DNA of 58,765 nt from Fusobacteriaceae bacterium UBA2433 (lineage in GTDB: Bacteria > Fusobacteriota > Fusobacteriia > Fusobacteriales > Fusobacteriaceae). The stretch spans positions 1 through 58,765 of the forward strand of contig DDQV01000114.1 of the NCBI GenBank assembly GCA_002342785.1, given 5' to 3'. How positions within the stretch are numbered: position 1 is the stretch's first letter; each line of letters begins with the position of its first letter. Shown here in pieces: positions 18,414-26,494 of the stretch. The notes under the pieces were generated by a model. That model was not told the DNA's origin, searched no databases, and was given only the letters and a program-made list of their open reading frames with translations. The translations under genes and the position numbers were made by a program.

Positions 18414-18444
18414 AGTATACATCTTAAACCATAGTTTAAGGCAA
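18414..18444 (-). promoter_or_regulatory. MerR-type promoter with 19-bp spacer and internal operator
   Basis: On the minus strand TTGCCT (18439-18444) and TATACT (18414-18419) are 19 bp apart, the over-long spacing typical of MerR-activated promoters. Within it lies a perfect inverted repeat, CTTAAAC-N4-GTTTAAG (18423-18440). This is the expected binding site of the regulator encoded just downstream. Confidence 0.82.
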
Positions 18445-18460
18445 ACTTTTTTTTAAAATA

Positions 18461-18500
18461 AAAAGTCCTCTAAAAGTATTAATACTTCTAGAAGACTTTT
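18461..18500 (-). terminator. Terminator of the opp operon
   Basis: AAAAGTC (18461-18467) and GACTTTT (18494-18500) enclose a long inner stem (TCT/AGA, AGTATTAATACT). The minus strand continues into T-rich DNA. It directly follows the oppA stop. Confidence 0.9.
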
Positions 18501-18504
18501 ATTA

Positions 18505-20160
18505 TTATTCTGCTATTTCAACATTTCCTAAATACCAAGTACCTAAGATATCTCTTTCCCAGTTTTTAACTTTATCTTTAACCATTATTACACCAGTGTA
18601 ATAGTATATAGGCATAGTAACTAATTCATCCATTAATATTTTTTCAGCAGCATAAAGATCTTTATCTCTGTCTGTACCTTGAGCTACTTTTGAATTTTCA
18701 ATTAATGCATCAAACTTTTTATTTTCTGGGAAATCTCCTTTAGTATAACTCCATTGTGCATCGTTATTTCCAGAATAAGAAGTCCATAGATCTAAGAATG
18801 TCATAGGGTCATTGTAATCTCCAATCCATCCAGCTCTAGCTACTTCAAAGTTTCCAACATGTCTAGTATCTTGGAATACAGCCCATTCTTGATTTACTAA
18901 ATTAACTTCAATTCCTAAATTTTTCTTCCACATCTCTTGGATTGCTTCAGCAATTGCTTTATGTCCTTCACTTGTATTGTAGATAAGTTCAACTGGAGCC
19001 ATTCCTTCTCCATTTGGATATCCAGCTTTAGCTAAATATTCCTTTGCTTTTTCAACATCAGCAGTAGAAGAAATTCCGTAATCTCCTGCAGTTGCTCTAA
19101 AATCATTTCCTTGTGAATCTACTAATCCAGTTGGAACAAATCCATTAGCTGGTTGTTGTCCACCTTTAGAAACTTCATTTACAATTTGTTCTCTATCAAT
19201 AGCTAAAGTAAGAGCTTTTCTTACATTAATATCATTAGTTGGTGCTTTGTTCACGTTAAATATATAATAGTATGTTCCTAAATAAGGTACAATATGGAAA
19301 GTTGGATCTTCCACTTGTCTTTTTGGAATTTCTGGAGTAGGTACAGTTATTAATACATCTACTTCATCACTATCATATGCAGTCATAGCTGTACTAATAT
19401 CAACTATCATTGTCATAACAATCTTATCTAATTTAACACTTTCTTTATTCCAATAATATTCATTTGGAACTAAGATAACTTTGTCATTCATATGATATTC
19501 AGAAATTTTAAATGGACCATTTGAAAGTGTGATGCTAGGATCTTTTGCCCAACCTTCAGGTTTTTTCTCCACTGCATCTTGTCTAACTGGCATAAATGTA
19601 TAGAATGTAACTAGATCTAAAAAATATGCTGTAGGAGCTTTTAAAGTAACTTTAAAAGTTAAGTCATCTACTACTTCTAAACCTACATCTTCTCTACTTC
19701 CTTTCCCTTCAAAATATTCTTGTCCACCTTTGATATAGTAAAGTTGGAACGAATACTCTGAAGCCACTGCAGGATCTAATGCTCTTAACCAAGCATATCT
19801 ATAATCAGCTGCTGTTACAGGTTTTCCATCAGACCATTTTGCATCTTTTCTAAGATGGAATGTATAAGTCATTTTGTCATCTGAAATATCTACAGATTCT
19901 GCTCCTGCTGGCTGAGCTTTTCCATTTTCATCTGTTCTCATAAGTCCTTCGAAAGTATTATTTATAACAATACCACCATCTGTTGCTGAATTTAATTGTG
20001 GATCTACAGATTTTGGATCTGCTCCTAAGTTAAATGTTATCATTTGTTCTACTTTTTCCATTGTTGCTGCATCTGTTTCTTTAGCTTGCTCTTTTTCTCC
20101 ACCACAAGCAGTAAGCAATACTGCCATCAGAAGTGTCAATACATAAAATATTTTCTTCAT
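18505..20160 (-). CDS. oppA: Oligopeptide-binding lipoprotein
   Basis: A 551-residue family 5 solute-binding protein that captures peptides outside the inner membrane and hands them to OppBC. The signal MKKIFYVLTLLMAVLLTAC gives a lipid-anchored Cys19. The mature protein shows typical OppA segments such as DDKMTYTFHLRKDAKWSDGKPV, in pieces, and ARAGWIGDYNDPMTFLDL. I place the start at ATG 20160, six bases after GGGGAGG. An in-frame TTG at 20175 would bury that site in the coding region. It is the last gene of the operon and is separated from oppF by a stem-loop. Confidence 0.94.
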   Translation of the reverse strand: MKKIFYVLTLLMAVLLTACGGEKEQAKETDAATMEKVEQMITFNLGADPKSVDPQLNSATDGGIVINNTFEGLMRTDENGKAQPAGAESVDISDDKMTYTFHLRKDAKWSDGKPVTAADYRYAWLRALDPAVASEYSFQLYYIKGGQEYFEGKGSREDVGLEVVDDLTFKVTLKAPTAYFLDLVTFYTFMPVRQDAVEKKPEGWAKDPSITLSNGPFKISEYHMNDKVILVPNEYYWNKESVKLDKIVMTMIVDISTAMTAYDSDEVDVLITVPTPEIPKRQVEDPTFHIVPYLGTYYYIFNVNKAPTNDINVRKALTLAIDREQIVNEVSKGGQQPANGFVPTGLVDSQGNDFRATAGDYGISSTADVEKAKEYLAKAGYPNGEGMAPVELIYNTSEGHKAIAEAIQEMWKKNLGIEVNLVNQEWAVFQDTRHVGNFEVARAGWIGDYNDPMTFLDLWTSYSGNNDAQWSYTKGDFPENKKFDALIENSKVAQGTDRDKDLYAAEKILMDELVTMPIYYYTGVIMVKDKVKNWERDILGTWYLGNVEIAE

Positions 20161-20204
20161 AAATTTCCTCCCCAAATAAATTAATAAACATTGTTACTAT
20201 AAAA

Positions 20205-20222
20205 TTATTGTTAATACAATAA
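20205..20222 (-). promoter_or_regulatory. Intercistronic stem-loop between oppF and oppA
   Basis: TTATTGT and ACAATAA form a perfect 7-bp stem with a four-base loop. The minus strand continues TTTTATAG, but the stem is weak for a terminator. A TATAAT on the upstream side (about 20230) could add an oppA promoter, although its -35 is poor. Confidence 0.5.
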
Positions 20223-20253
20223 ATTATTATACCTGTTATTTTTCTATATTCCT

Positions 20254-21267
20254 TTATTTTTTTGTTCCTTCATAAAATTTCTTTGAAAAATGACAAGCTA
20301 CAAACCTTTCAGGAACTATTTCTTCCATTAAAGGTTCTTTTTCTCCACAAATTGCTTCTGCATATTTACATCTAGTTCTAAATCTACATCCACTAGGTGG
20401 ATTAAGTGGACTAGGTACATCCCCCTCTAATATTTCTCTATCCACTTTAGCATTTAACTCTGGATCAGGGATAGGTATAGATGAAAGTAATGCTTTTGTG
20501 TATGGATGGATAGGTTTTTCATAAAGAACATTAGATTCTGCTATCTCTACCATCTTACCTAAATATAGTACTCCAATTCTATCAGAGATATGTTTTACCA
20601 TAGATAGATCATGTGCTATAAATAAATAAGTCAATCCTAATTTTTTTTGTAAGTCATCTAACATATTTACCACTTGAGCTTGAATAGAAACATCTAATGC
20701 TGAGATAGGTTCATCACAAATTATAAATTCTGGTTCTACAGCTAGTGCACGAGCTATTCCAATCCTTTGTCTTTGTCCTCCACTAAATTCATGAGGATAT
20801 CTACTAGCATGTTCCTTACTCAATCCCACTGTATCTAATAGTTCATATATTCTTTTTTGTCTTGCTTCCCCTTTTGCTAAATTATGAATATCTAAAGGTT
20901 CTCCAATAATATCCCCTACTGTCATTCTTGTATTTAATGATGCATATGGATCTTGAAAAATCATTTGAATCTTTCTTCTATAAGGTTTTAATTCTTTTTG
21001 ATTAAGATGACTTATATTTTTACCATCGTAGATTATATCTCCGCCAGTTACATCATAAAGTCTTATTATAGTTCTCCCAGTTGTAGATTTTCCACAACCT
21101 GACTCTCCTACTAATCCAAAAGTTTCTCCTTTTTTAATATGAAAACTGATATCATCTACAGCTTTTAAATGTTTCATTTTCTTTTTGAAAAAACCTGTAT
21201 TTTTAGAAAAATATTTTTTTAAATTTTTTACTTCTATTAAAGTATCATTATTATTTTTATTATCCAT
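20254..21267 (-). CDS. oppF: Oligopeptide ABC transporter ATP-binding protein OppF
   Basis: A 337-residue ABC ATPase with Walker A GESGCGKSTTG, signature SGGQRQRIGIAR and Walker B IICDEPISALD. The C-terminal extension has the four-Cys-type motif seen in Opp/Dpp ATPases (CRFRTRCKYAEAICGEKEP), which may bind an Fe-S cluster. It pairs with OppD to power peptide import. Its ATG overlaps the oppD stop by one base (TAATG), which suggests coupled translation and equal amounts. Confidence 0.95.
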   Translation of the reverse strand: MDNKNNNDTLIEVKNLKKYFSKNTGFFKKKMKHLKAVDDISFHIKKGETFGLVGESGCGKSTTGRTIIRLYDVTGGDIIYDGKNISHLNQKELKPYRRKIQMIFQDPYASLNTRMTVGDIIGEPLDIHNLAKGEARQKRIYELLDTVGLSKEHASRYPHEFSGGQRQRIGIARALAVEPEFIICDEPISALDVSIQAQVVNMLDDLQKKLGLTYLFIAHDLSMVKHISDRIGVLYLGKMVEIAESNVLYEKPIHPYTKALLSSIPIPDPELNAKVDREILEGDVPSPLNPPSGCRFRTRCKYAEAICGEKEPLMEEIVPERFVACHFSKKFYEGTKK

Positions 21268-22265
21268 TATCTTACTCCTCCTTTTAATTCTACCTTAGGA
21301 GAATCCGGATGAAGTAACCAACACATAGATCTATGTCCTTCACCACACTCAAAAAAGTCTGGTTGTTCCTCCATACAAATATTCATAGCATGTTCACATC
21401 TTGCTGCAAAGGGACAGCCCTTTGGAGGATTTAATAGATCTGGTGGTGTCCCATCTATTGGTACAAGTCTTTCTTTATTCTCTATTTTAGGAATAGATTT
21501 TAAAAGCCCTACTGTATATGGATGTTTAGGATTATAGAAAATATCCTCTACTTTTCCTTCTTCCATAATAAGCCCACCATACATTACTAACACTCTAGAA
21601 CAAACATCGGCTACTACTCCTAAATCATGAGTTATAAGGATTATAGATGTATTTAATTTATTTTTTAATTCCTTCATAAGATCTAATATTTGCGCTTGAA
21701 TAGTAACATCTAATGCTGTACTTGGTTCATCAGCAATAAGAAGATCTGGTTCACATGAAAGAGCTATAGCTATCATTACCCTTTGTCTCATTCCCCCACT
21801 AAATTCATGAGGATAAGCATCTATTCTTTTTTTTGGATCTGGTATTCCTACTAATGTTAGCATCTCCACAGCCTTTTTTCGGGCTTCAGATTTAGATACT
21901 TTTTGATGTTTTCTAATTGCTTCCATTATTTGATCCCCTACAGTATATACAGGATTTAATGAAGTCATTGGATCTTGAAATACCATAGCTATTTCATTTC
22001 CCCTTACATCTCTCATCTCTTTTTTATTCTTTTTTAAAAGATCTTTACCTTTAAATATTATTTCACCACTTTTTACAATTCCTGGATATTGTAATAGGCC
22101 CATTATAGACATAGAAGTGATACTCTTTCCACTTCCTGATTCTCCTACAATTCCTAAAGCTTCACCTTTATTTAGACTATAACTTACGCCTCTTACAGCC
22201 TGCACTTCCCCTAGGTGGGTAAAAAATGAAGTTTTTACGTCCTTAAGTTCAATTAGTTTTTCCAT
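21267..22265 (-). CDS. oppD: Oligopeptide ABC transporter ATP-binding protein OppD
   Basis: A 332-residue ABC ATPase with GESGSGKSITS (Walker A), SGGMRQRVMIAIAL (signature) and LIADEPSTALD (Walker B). The Opp-type C-terminal cysteine region reads GCPFAARCEHAMNICMEEQP. It forms the heterodimeric motor with OppF. It begins a few bases after oppC and shares one base with oppF. Confidence 0.95.
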   Translation of the reverse strand: MEKLIELKDVKTSFFTHLGEVQAVRGVSYSLNKGEALGIVGESGSGKSITSMSIMGLLQYPGIVKSGEIIFKGKDLLKKNKKEMRDVRGNEIAMVFQDPMTSLNPVYTVGDQIMEAIRKHQKVSKSEARKKAVEMLTLVGIPDPKKRIDAYPHEFSGGMRQRVMIAIALSCEPDLLIADEPSTALDVTIQAQILDLMKELKNKLNTSIILITHDLGVVADVCSRVLVMYGGLIMEEGKVEDIFYNPKHPYTVGLLKSIPKIENKERLVPIDGTPPDLLNPPKGCPFAARCEHAMNICMEEQPDFFECGEGHRSMCWLLHPDSPKVELKGGVR

Positions 22266-22274
22266 GTTCTCCCC

Positions 22275-23447
22275 CTATTTTCTCAATCTCGGATCTAATG
22301 CATCTCTAAGTCCATCTCCTAAAAAGTTAAATGCAAGCATTGTTATACTTATTGCAAGTGATGGAAAAAACAATTGATATGGATAACTTCTTATTCCTGC
22401 CAATGCATCACTGGCTAAAGTTCCCCATGATGCTTGAGGAGCACTTACTCCAAGTCCTATGAAACTTAAAAATGCTTCTGTAAATATTGCATTTGGTATC
22501 ATCATTGTCAAAGATACAATAATAGGTCCCATTGCATTTGGTATAATATGTCTACTAAGTATTCTAAAATTATTAGCTCCTAAAGTTTTAGCAGCCATAA
22601 CATATTCATGTTGTTTTATACTTAAAGTTTGACCCCTTACAATTCTCGCCATTCTAACCCAGAAGGTTATTCCCATGGCTATTATAATAGTTTTTAATCC
22701 TGGAGCAATAATTACCATTAATAAAATTACATATAACAGTAATGGAATTGTACTTATTATATCCATTATTCTTGTCATTATTGCATCTACTCTTCCACCC
22801 AAATATCCAGAAATTCCACCATAGAATATACCTATAAAGAAATTTACTAAAGTAGCCACTATAGCTACTGTAAGTGATATTCTAGCTCCATAAAGAACCC
22901 TTATAAATAGATCTCTTCCATGGGAATCCGTTCCAAAATAATAAGTTTTATTAAAAACTCTCTTTGCTACTTCTGTTTCTTTATTATCTACTAATATTTT
23001 ATATTTTTGAATCTTTGGATTTTTTTTAGACATTCTAGCATTTTTATAATCTAAAACTACTTTTTTTCCATCTACTTCATAAATTTTTTGTGAATTCATA
23101 ACATCATTTTTAACTGGATTTAATGAACCTAACAACTCTCCATCAGAAGTTACAGTAAATAACTTATATTCTGGATGTACATATATATAATTTGATTTAT
23201 CAACTTCATATATATTAAATCTAGGAGCTATATTTCCAAATTTAAGATCTTGATCCTCATAACTAAATTTAGATACCATAGGTCCAAAAATTGCTACTAT
23301 AAATAATAAAATTATTACTACTAAACCTATCATAGATAGTTTATTTTGTTTTAATCTTCTCCAAGCATCTTGCCAATATGTAAGACTAGGTCTAATTGTT
23401 CTCTCATTTTTGATCTCTTCCGATGCTTTTTCCCATCTCTTATCCAT
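22275..23447 (-). CDS. oppC: Oligopeptide ABC transporter permease OppC
   Basis: From ATG 23447 the protein has 390 residues. An upstream in-frame ATG at 23465 would overlap the oppB stop; I prefer 23447 because AAGGGGGAA stands just before it. The order is a cytoplasmic N-terminus (RPSLTYWQDAWRRLKQNK), the first membrane helix, a long external insert of about 110 residues rich in Lys and Asp, then five helices with the permease EAA loop (VMAAKTLGANNFRILSRHIIPN). The extra external domain is larger than in enteric OppC and is found in several low-G+C groups. Confidence 0.92.
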   Translation of the reverse strand: MDKRWEKASEEIKNERTIRPSLTYWQDAWRRLKQNKLSMIGLVVIILLFIVAIFGPMVSKFSYEDQDLKFGNIAPRFNIYEVDKSNYIYVHPEYKLFTVTSDGELLGSLNPVKNDVMNSQKIYEVDGKKVVLDYKNARMSKKNPKIQKYKILVDNKETEVAKRVFNKTYYFGTDSHGRDLFIRVLYGARISLTVAIVATLVNFFIGIFYGGISGYLGGRVDAIMTRIMDIISTIPLLLYVILLMVIIAPGLKTIIIAMGITFWVRMARIVRGQTLSIKQHEYVMAAKTLGANNFRILSRHIIPNAMGPIIVSLTMMIPNAIFTEAFLSFIGLGVSAPQASWGTLASDALAGIRSYPYQLFFPSLAISITMLAFNFLGDGLRDALDPRLRK

Positions 23448-23457
23448 ACATTCCCCC

Positions 23458-24378
23458 TTAATCATGTAATTTAATCCTAGGATCTATTAATATATATATA
23501 ATATCTACTAGAAATACCATAATTATATAAAATCCAGCATAAAATATTGTTACTCCCATGATAACTGTATAGTCTCTATTTCCTACACTTTCTACAAAAT
23601 ATTTACCCATTCCAGGTATGGCAAAGATCTTTTCTATAACAAATGATCCAGTCAAAATTCCTGCTATCATTGGTCCTACATAGGTAACTACTGGTAATAA
23701 TCCGTTTTTAAGAGCATGCTTTCCTATTACTACAAACTCTGATAAACCTTTAGCTCTAGCTGTTCTAATATAATCTTGTTGTAATACCTCTAACATCGAT
23801 GATCTAGTTAACTTAGATACAAACGCTAAAGAAAAACCAGATAAAGCTATTACTGGTCCAATATAATGTTTCCAAGAAGTGAGTCCGAAAGATGGTAATA
23901 TACCTAATTTTCCACTAAATATATATATAATCATAGTTGCTATTACGAAACTAGGAATTGTTACTCCTAAAGTTGCAATAACAGTTACAACATAATCTTC
24001 CCACTTATTTTGCTTTAATGCAGATATTATTCCTAAAGGAATACTTATTATAAGAACAACCAATACAGCAGTCCCTCCTAATTTTGCAGAAACTGGTAAT
24101 CCAGTTTTTATTAAATCTATTACATCTACTCCTACTTTTTGAAATGAAGGTCCAAAATCAAAACTAAATACACCTTTCATATAATCAAAATATTGCACAT
24201 GGAGTGGTGCGTTCATGTTAAATTTGGCTTCTAATGCTGCTATTACTGCTGGTGGTAACGGTTTTTCCCTTGTAAAAGGACCCCCAGGAATAGCGTGCAT
24301 CAAGAAAAAAGTTGCTGTAATAACTATATACAGTGTAAATAACATTTGCCCCAATCGTTTAAAAATAAACTTACCCAT
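23458..24378 (-). CDS. oppB: Oligopeptide ABC transporter permease OppB
   Basis: A 306-residue permease with six membrane helices. It has the usual N-terminal stretch RLGQMLFTLYIVITATFFLM and the EAA coupling loop YIRTARAKGLSEFVVIGKHALKN, in pieces. It forms the membrane channel with OppC. ATG 24378 follows GGGAGGAAAG. It is the first gene of the oppBCDFA operon. Confidence 0.95.
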   Translation of the reverse strand: MGKFIFKRLGQMLFTLYIVITATFFLMHAIPGGPFTREKPLPPAVIAALEAKFNMNAPLHVQYFDYMKGVFSFDFGPSFQKVGVDVIDLIKTGLPVSAKLGGTAVLVVLIISIPLGIISALKQNKWEDYVVTVIATLGVTIPSFVIATMIIYIFSGKLGILPSFGLTSWKHYIGPVIALSGFSLAFVSKLTRSSMLEVLQQDYIRTARAKGLSEFVVIGKHALKNGLLPVVTYVGPMIAGILTGSFVIEKIFAIPGMGKYFVESVGNRDYTVIMGVTIFYAGFYIIMVFLVDIIYILIDPRIKLHD

Positions 24379-24764
24379 TCTTTCCTCCCTTATTATTAAT
24401 TTTTGCTTAACCTATATATATATTATAGGTATATATAACTATATTTATACCATATAAATTTTATTTCTCCAAATTTATACATTTTATTTTATTTTTATTT
24501 TATAATTTTTAAGTTATTATCTTCTTAAAAAATAATATTTATTAAGTATTAAAATACTAAAAAAAACAATTTTAAAGTATTTTAGATTAAAAAAAATTAA
24601 TTTTTAAAAAAATAATTTTTTCATGTATATTTTTAAAATTTCATAAGCATATATATATATATAATATAATATAAAACTTTATTTTTATATAATCATAATA
24701 TTAATTGCATTTATAAAAAATATCATAGACTTCATTTTTAGTACTTTTTTTCTATTTTTTATTA
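24379..24764. other. AT-rich intergenic region upstream of oppB
   Basis: About 390 bp that contain homopolymer and alternating TA runs, including a long TA tract near 24649-24662. An imperfect palindrome CCTATA...TATAGG (24410-24428) overlaps a TATAAT that may be the oppB -10 element; no good -35 box is visible. I see no gene, riboswitch or RNA. Confidence 0.5.
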
Positions 24765-24796
24765 AAAACATCTTCTAAAAAATTAGAAGATGTTTT
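24765..24796 (-). terminator. Terminator of the envelope operon
   Basis: AAAACATCTTCTAA and TTAGAAGATGTTTT form a 14-bp stem with a four-base loop right after the kdsA stop. The minus strand continues with T residues. Confidence 0.93.
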
Positions 24797-24801
24797 ATGT
24801 T

Positions 24802-25641
24802 TTATCTTTTTACTATTTCATCTATCTCTAAAGCTACTTTCAATATTTCTTCCAAGTTTTCTAACTTTAACATATTTGGACCATCACAAGGAGCACAATC
24901 TGGATCTTCATGAACCTCTGCAAATATTCCATCTACTCCTACAGCTAAAGCCGCTCTCATAAGTGGAAATACATATTCACGATTTCCACCTGTGCAAGTT
25001 CCTTGTCCTCCAGGTATTTGTACAGAATGGGTTGCATCAAATATAATAGGATATCCGAATTCTCTCATCTCCAAAAATGATCTCATATCTACTACAAAAT
25101 TATTATATCCAAAAGTTGCTCCTCTTTCACATAACATAAAATTTTCACTTCCAGCTTCTTGCATCTTATTAACTACATTCTTCATATCCCAAGGAGCTAA
25201 AAATTGTCCTTTTTTTATATTTACAGGCAATCCAGTTTTAGCCGCTGCAACTAATAGGTCTGTCTGTCTACATAAAAATGCTGGAATTTGTATCATATCT
25301 ACTACTTCTGCTACTCTTTCACATTGCCAAGGCTCATGTACGTCTGTGATTACTGGTATATCATAAGTGTCTTTCACTTTTTTTAAAATTCTTAACCCTT
25401 CATCTATCCCTACACCTCTAAATCCATGAATAGATGATCTATTCGCTTTATCAAAAGAAGATTTAAAAACAAAATTTATCTCTAGCCTATCACATATTTC
25501 TTTTATCTTTCCAGCTACTCTAATACTCATCTCTTCAGATTCAATAGCACATGGTCCTGCTAAAAGTGTAAATTTACCTTTATTTCCACCAATCTCAAAT
25601 CTATTTGCTATTTTTACTGATTTTACTTCTTTCATCAACAT
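24802..25641 (-). CDS. kdsA: 3-deoxy-8-phosphooctulonate synthase
   Basis: KdsA condenses phosphoenolpyruvate with arabinose 5-phosphate to make Kdo-8-phosphate for the inner core of lipopolysaccharide, so the organism has an outer membrane. The 279 residues include LLAGPCAIESEE, FKSSFDKANRSS, PVITDVHEPWQ and a final DCAPCDGPNML. The Cys in AGPCAIES marks the metal-dependent class (as in Aquifex); the E. coli enzyme has Asn there and needs no metal. ATG 25641 follows GGAGGAATAA. It is the last gene of the operon with the pseudouridine synthase, murE and the YdcF-like gene. Confidence 0.96.
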   Translation of the reverse strand: MLMKEVKSVKIANRFEIGGNKGKFTLLAGPCAIESEEMSIRVAGKIKEICDRLEINFVFKSSFDKANRSSIHGFRGVGIDEGLRILKKVKDTYDIPVITDVHEPWQCERVAEVVDMIQIPAFLCRQTDLLVAAAKTGLPVNIKKGQFLAPWDMKNVVNKMQEAGSENFMLCERGATFGYNNFVVDMRSFLEMREFGYPIIFDATHSVQIPGGQGTCTGGNREYVFPLMRAALAVGVDGIFAEVHEDPDCAPCDGPNMLKLENLEEILKVALEIDEIVKR

Positions 25642-25679
25642 ATTTATTCCTCCAATTTTTTATTTTCTATTACATTTTT

Positions 25680-26453
25680 TTAAAATCTTATTTTATAAAA
25701 AATTAATCCAATGTATTCCCAAATAGCACTTCTAATATCAACGAAATTATCGGCATTAGGAAAATAACTATCTATCTTATAATGTTTTTTGTATCTAGAT
25801 AAGTATCCTATAGGAGTTGGCATCACATCTATTCCATATTTTTCAAAAATATATCTTGACCTTTTCATATGAGTTGCAGACGTTATTAAAGCTATTTTTT
25901 TATATCCTTTTCCTATCATTATTTTTTTTGTTAACTCTGCATTTTCTTCTGTAGTTCTACTCTTATCTTCAATTATTATATCACTGCTAGACACTCCTAA
26001 ATCTAACATTAGTTCCTTATATACACTTCCTTCTGATTTTTCACCACCGTATACTATCCCTCCTGTTATAATTATTTTTTTAGGATATTTTTTATATAGA
26101 CGGACTCCTTCTACCACTCTAAATAATGCAGCTTTACTAGGACTACCAGTTAGAGAAGATAAATTTTTAGGAGAATTATCATATATTCCACCTCCTAATA
26201 TAACATAACAATCTACTTTATCAAGTTGAACGTTAGTTATAGGTGGGTATTTTTTTTCTAATGGTTGAACTATTATATCTTTTATAGGTTCTATAGATAA
26301 TAAATATATTCCTATTATTGTCATTAATAATAAAAATTTTGCTTTCCCTAAAGATCTCTTTTTTAAACTCATTATAAAAATAATAAATAAAATAATTATA
26401 AATATCCCAGGAGATATAAACATATTGGATATAAATTTTTGCAATAAAAACAT
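25680..26453 (-). CDS. ElyC/SanA/YdcF-family membrane protein (DUF218)
   Basis: A 257-residue protein with two N-terminal membrane helices (about 12-28 and 37-55) and a DUF218 domain. The domain shows VDCYVILGGGIYDNSP, KKIIITGG, EDKSRTTEENAEL and ALITSATHMKRSRYIFEKYG. E. coli ElyC affects the supply of the undecaprenyl carrier in envelope synthesis; other members are little known. Its place between murE and kdsA fits an envelope role. The chemistry is not established. GGGAGG precedes ATG 26453. Confidence 0.85.
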   Translation of the reverse strand: MFLLQKFISNMFISPGIFIIILFIIFIMSLKKRSLGKAKFLLLMTIIGIYLLSIEPIKDIIVQPLEKKYPPITNVQLDKVDCYVILGGGIYDNSPKNLSSLTGSPSKAALFRVVEGVRLYKKYPKKIIITGGIVYGGEKSEGSVYKELMLDLGVSSSDIIIEDKSRTTEENAELTKKIMIGKGYKKIALITSATHMKRSRYIFEKYGIDVMPTPIGYLSRYKKHYKIDSYFPNADNFVDIRSAIWEYIGLIFYKIRF

Positions 26454-26494
26454 CTTTCCTCCCTATCAATTTTGGTAATATTAATAAATAATAA

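Noticed and set aside
20161..20175. Longer OppA starting at TTG 20175
   Set aside because: That start would place the GGGGAGG site inside the coding sequence and would lengthen the signal peptide with atypical residues.
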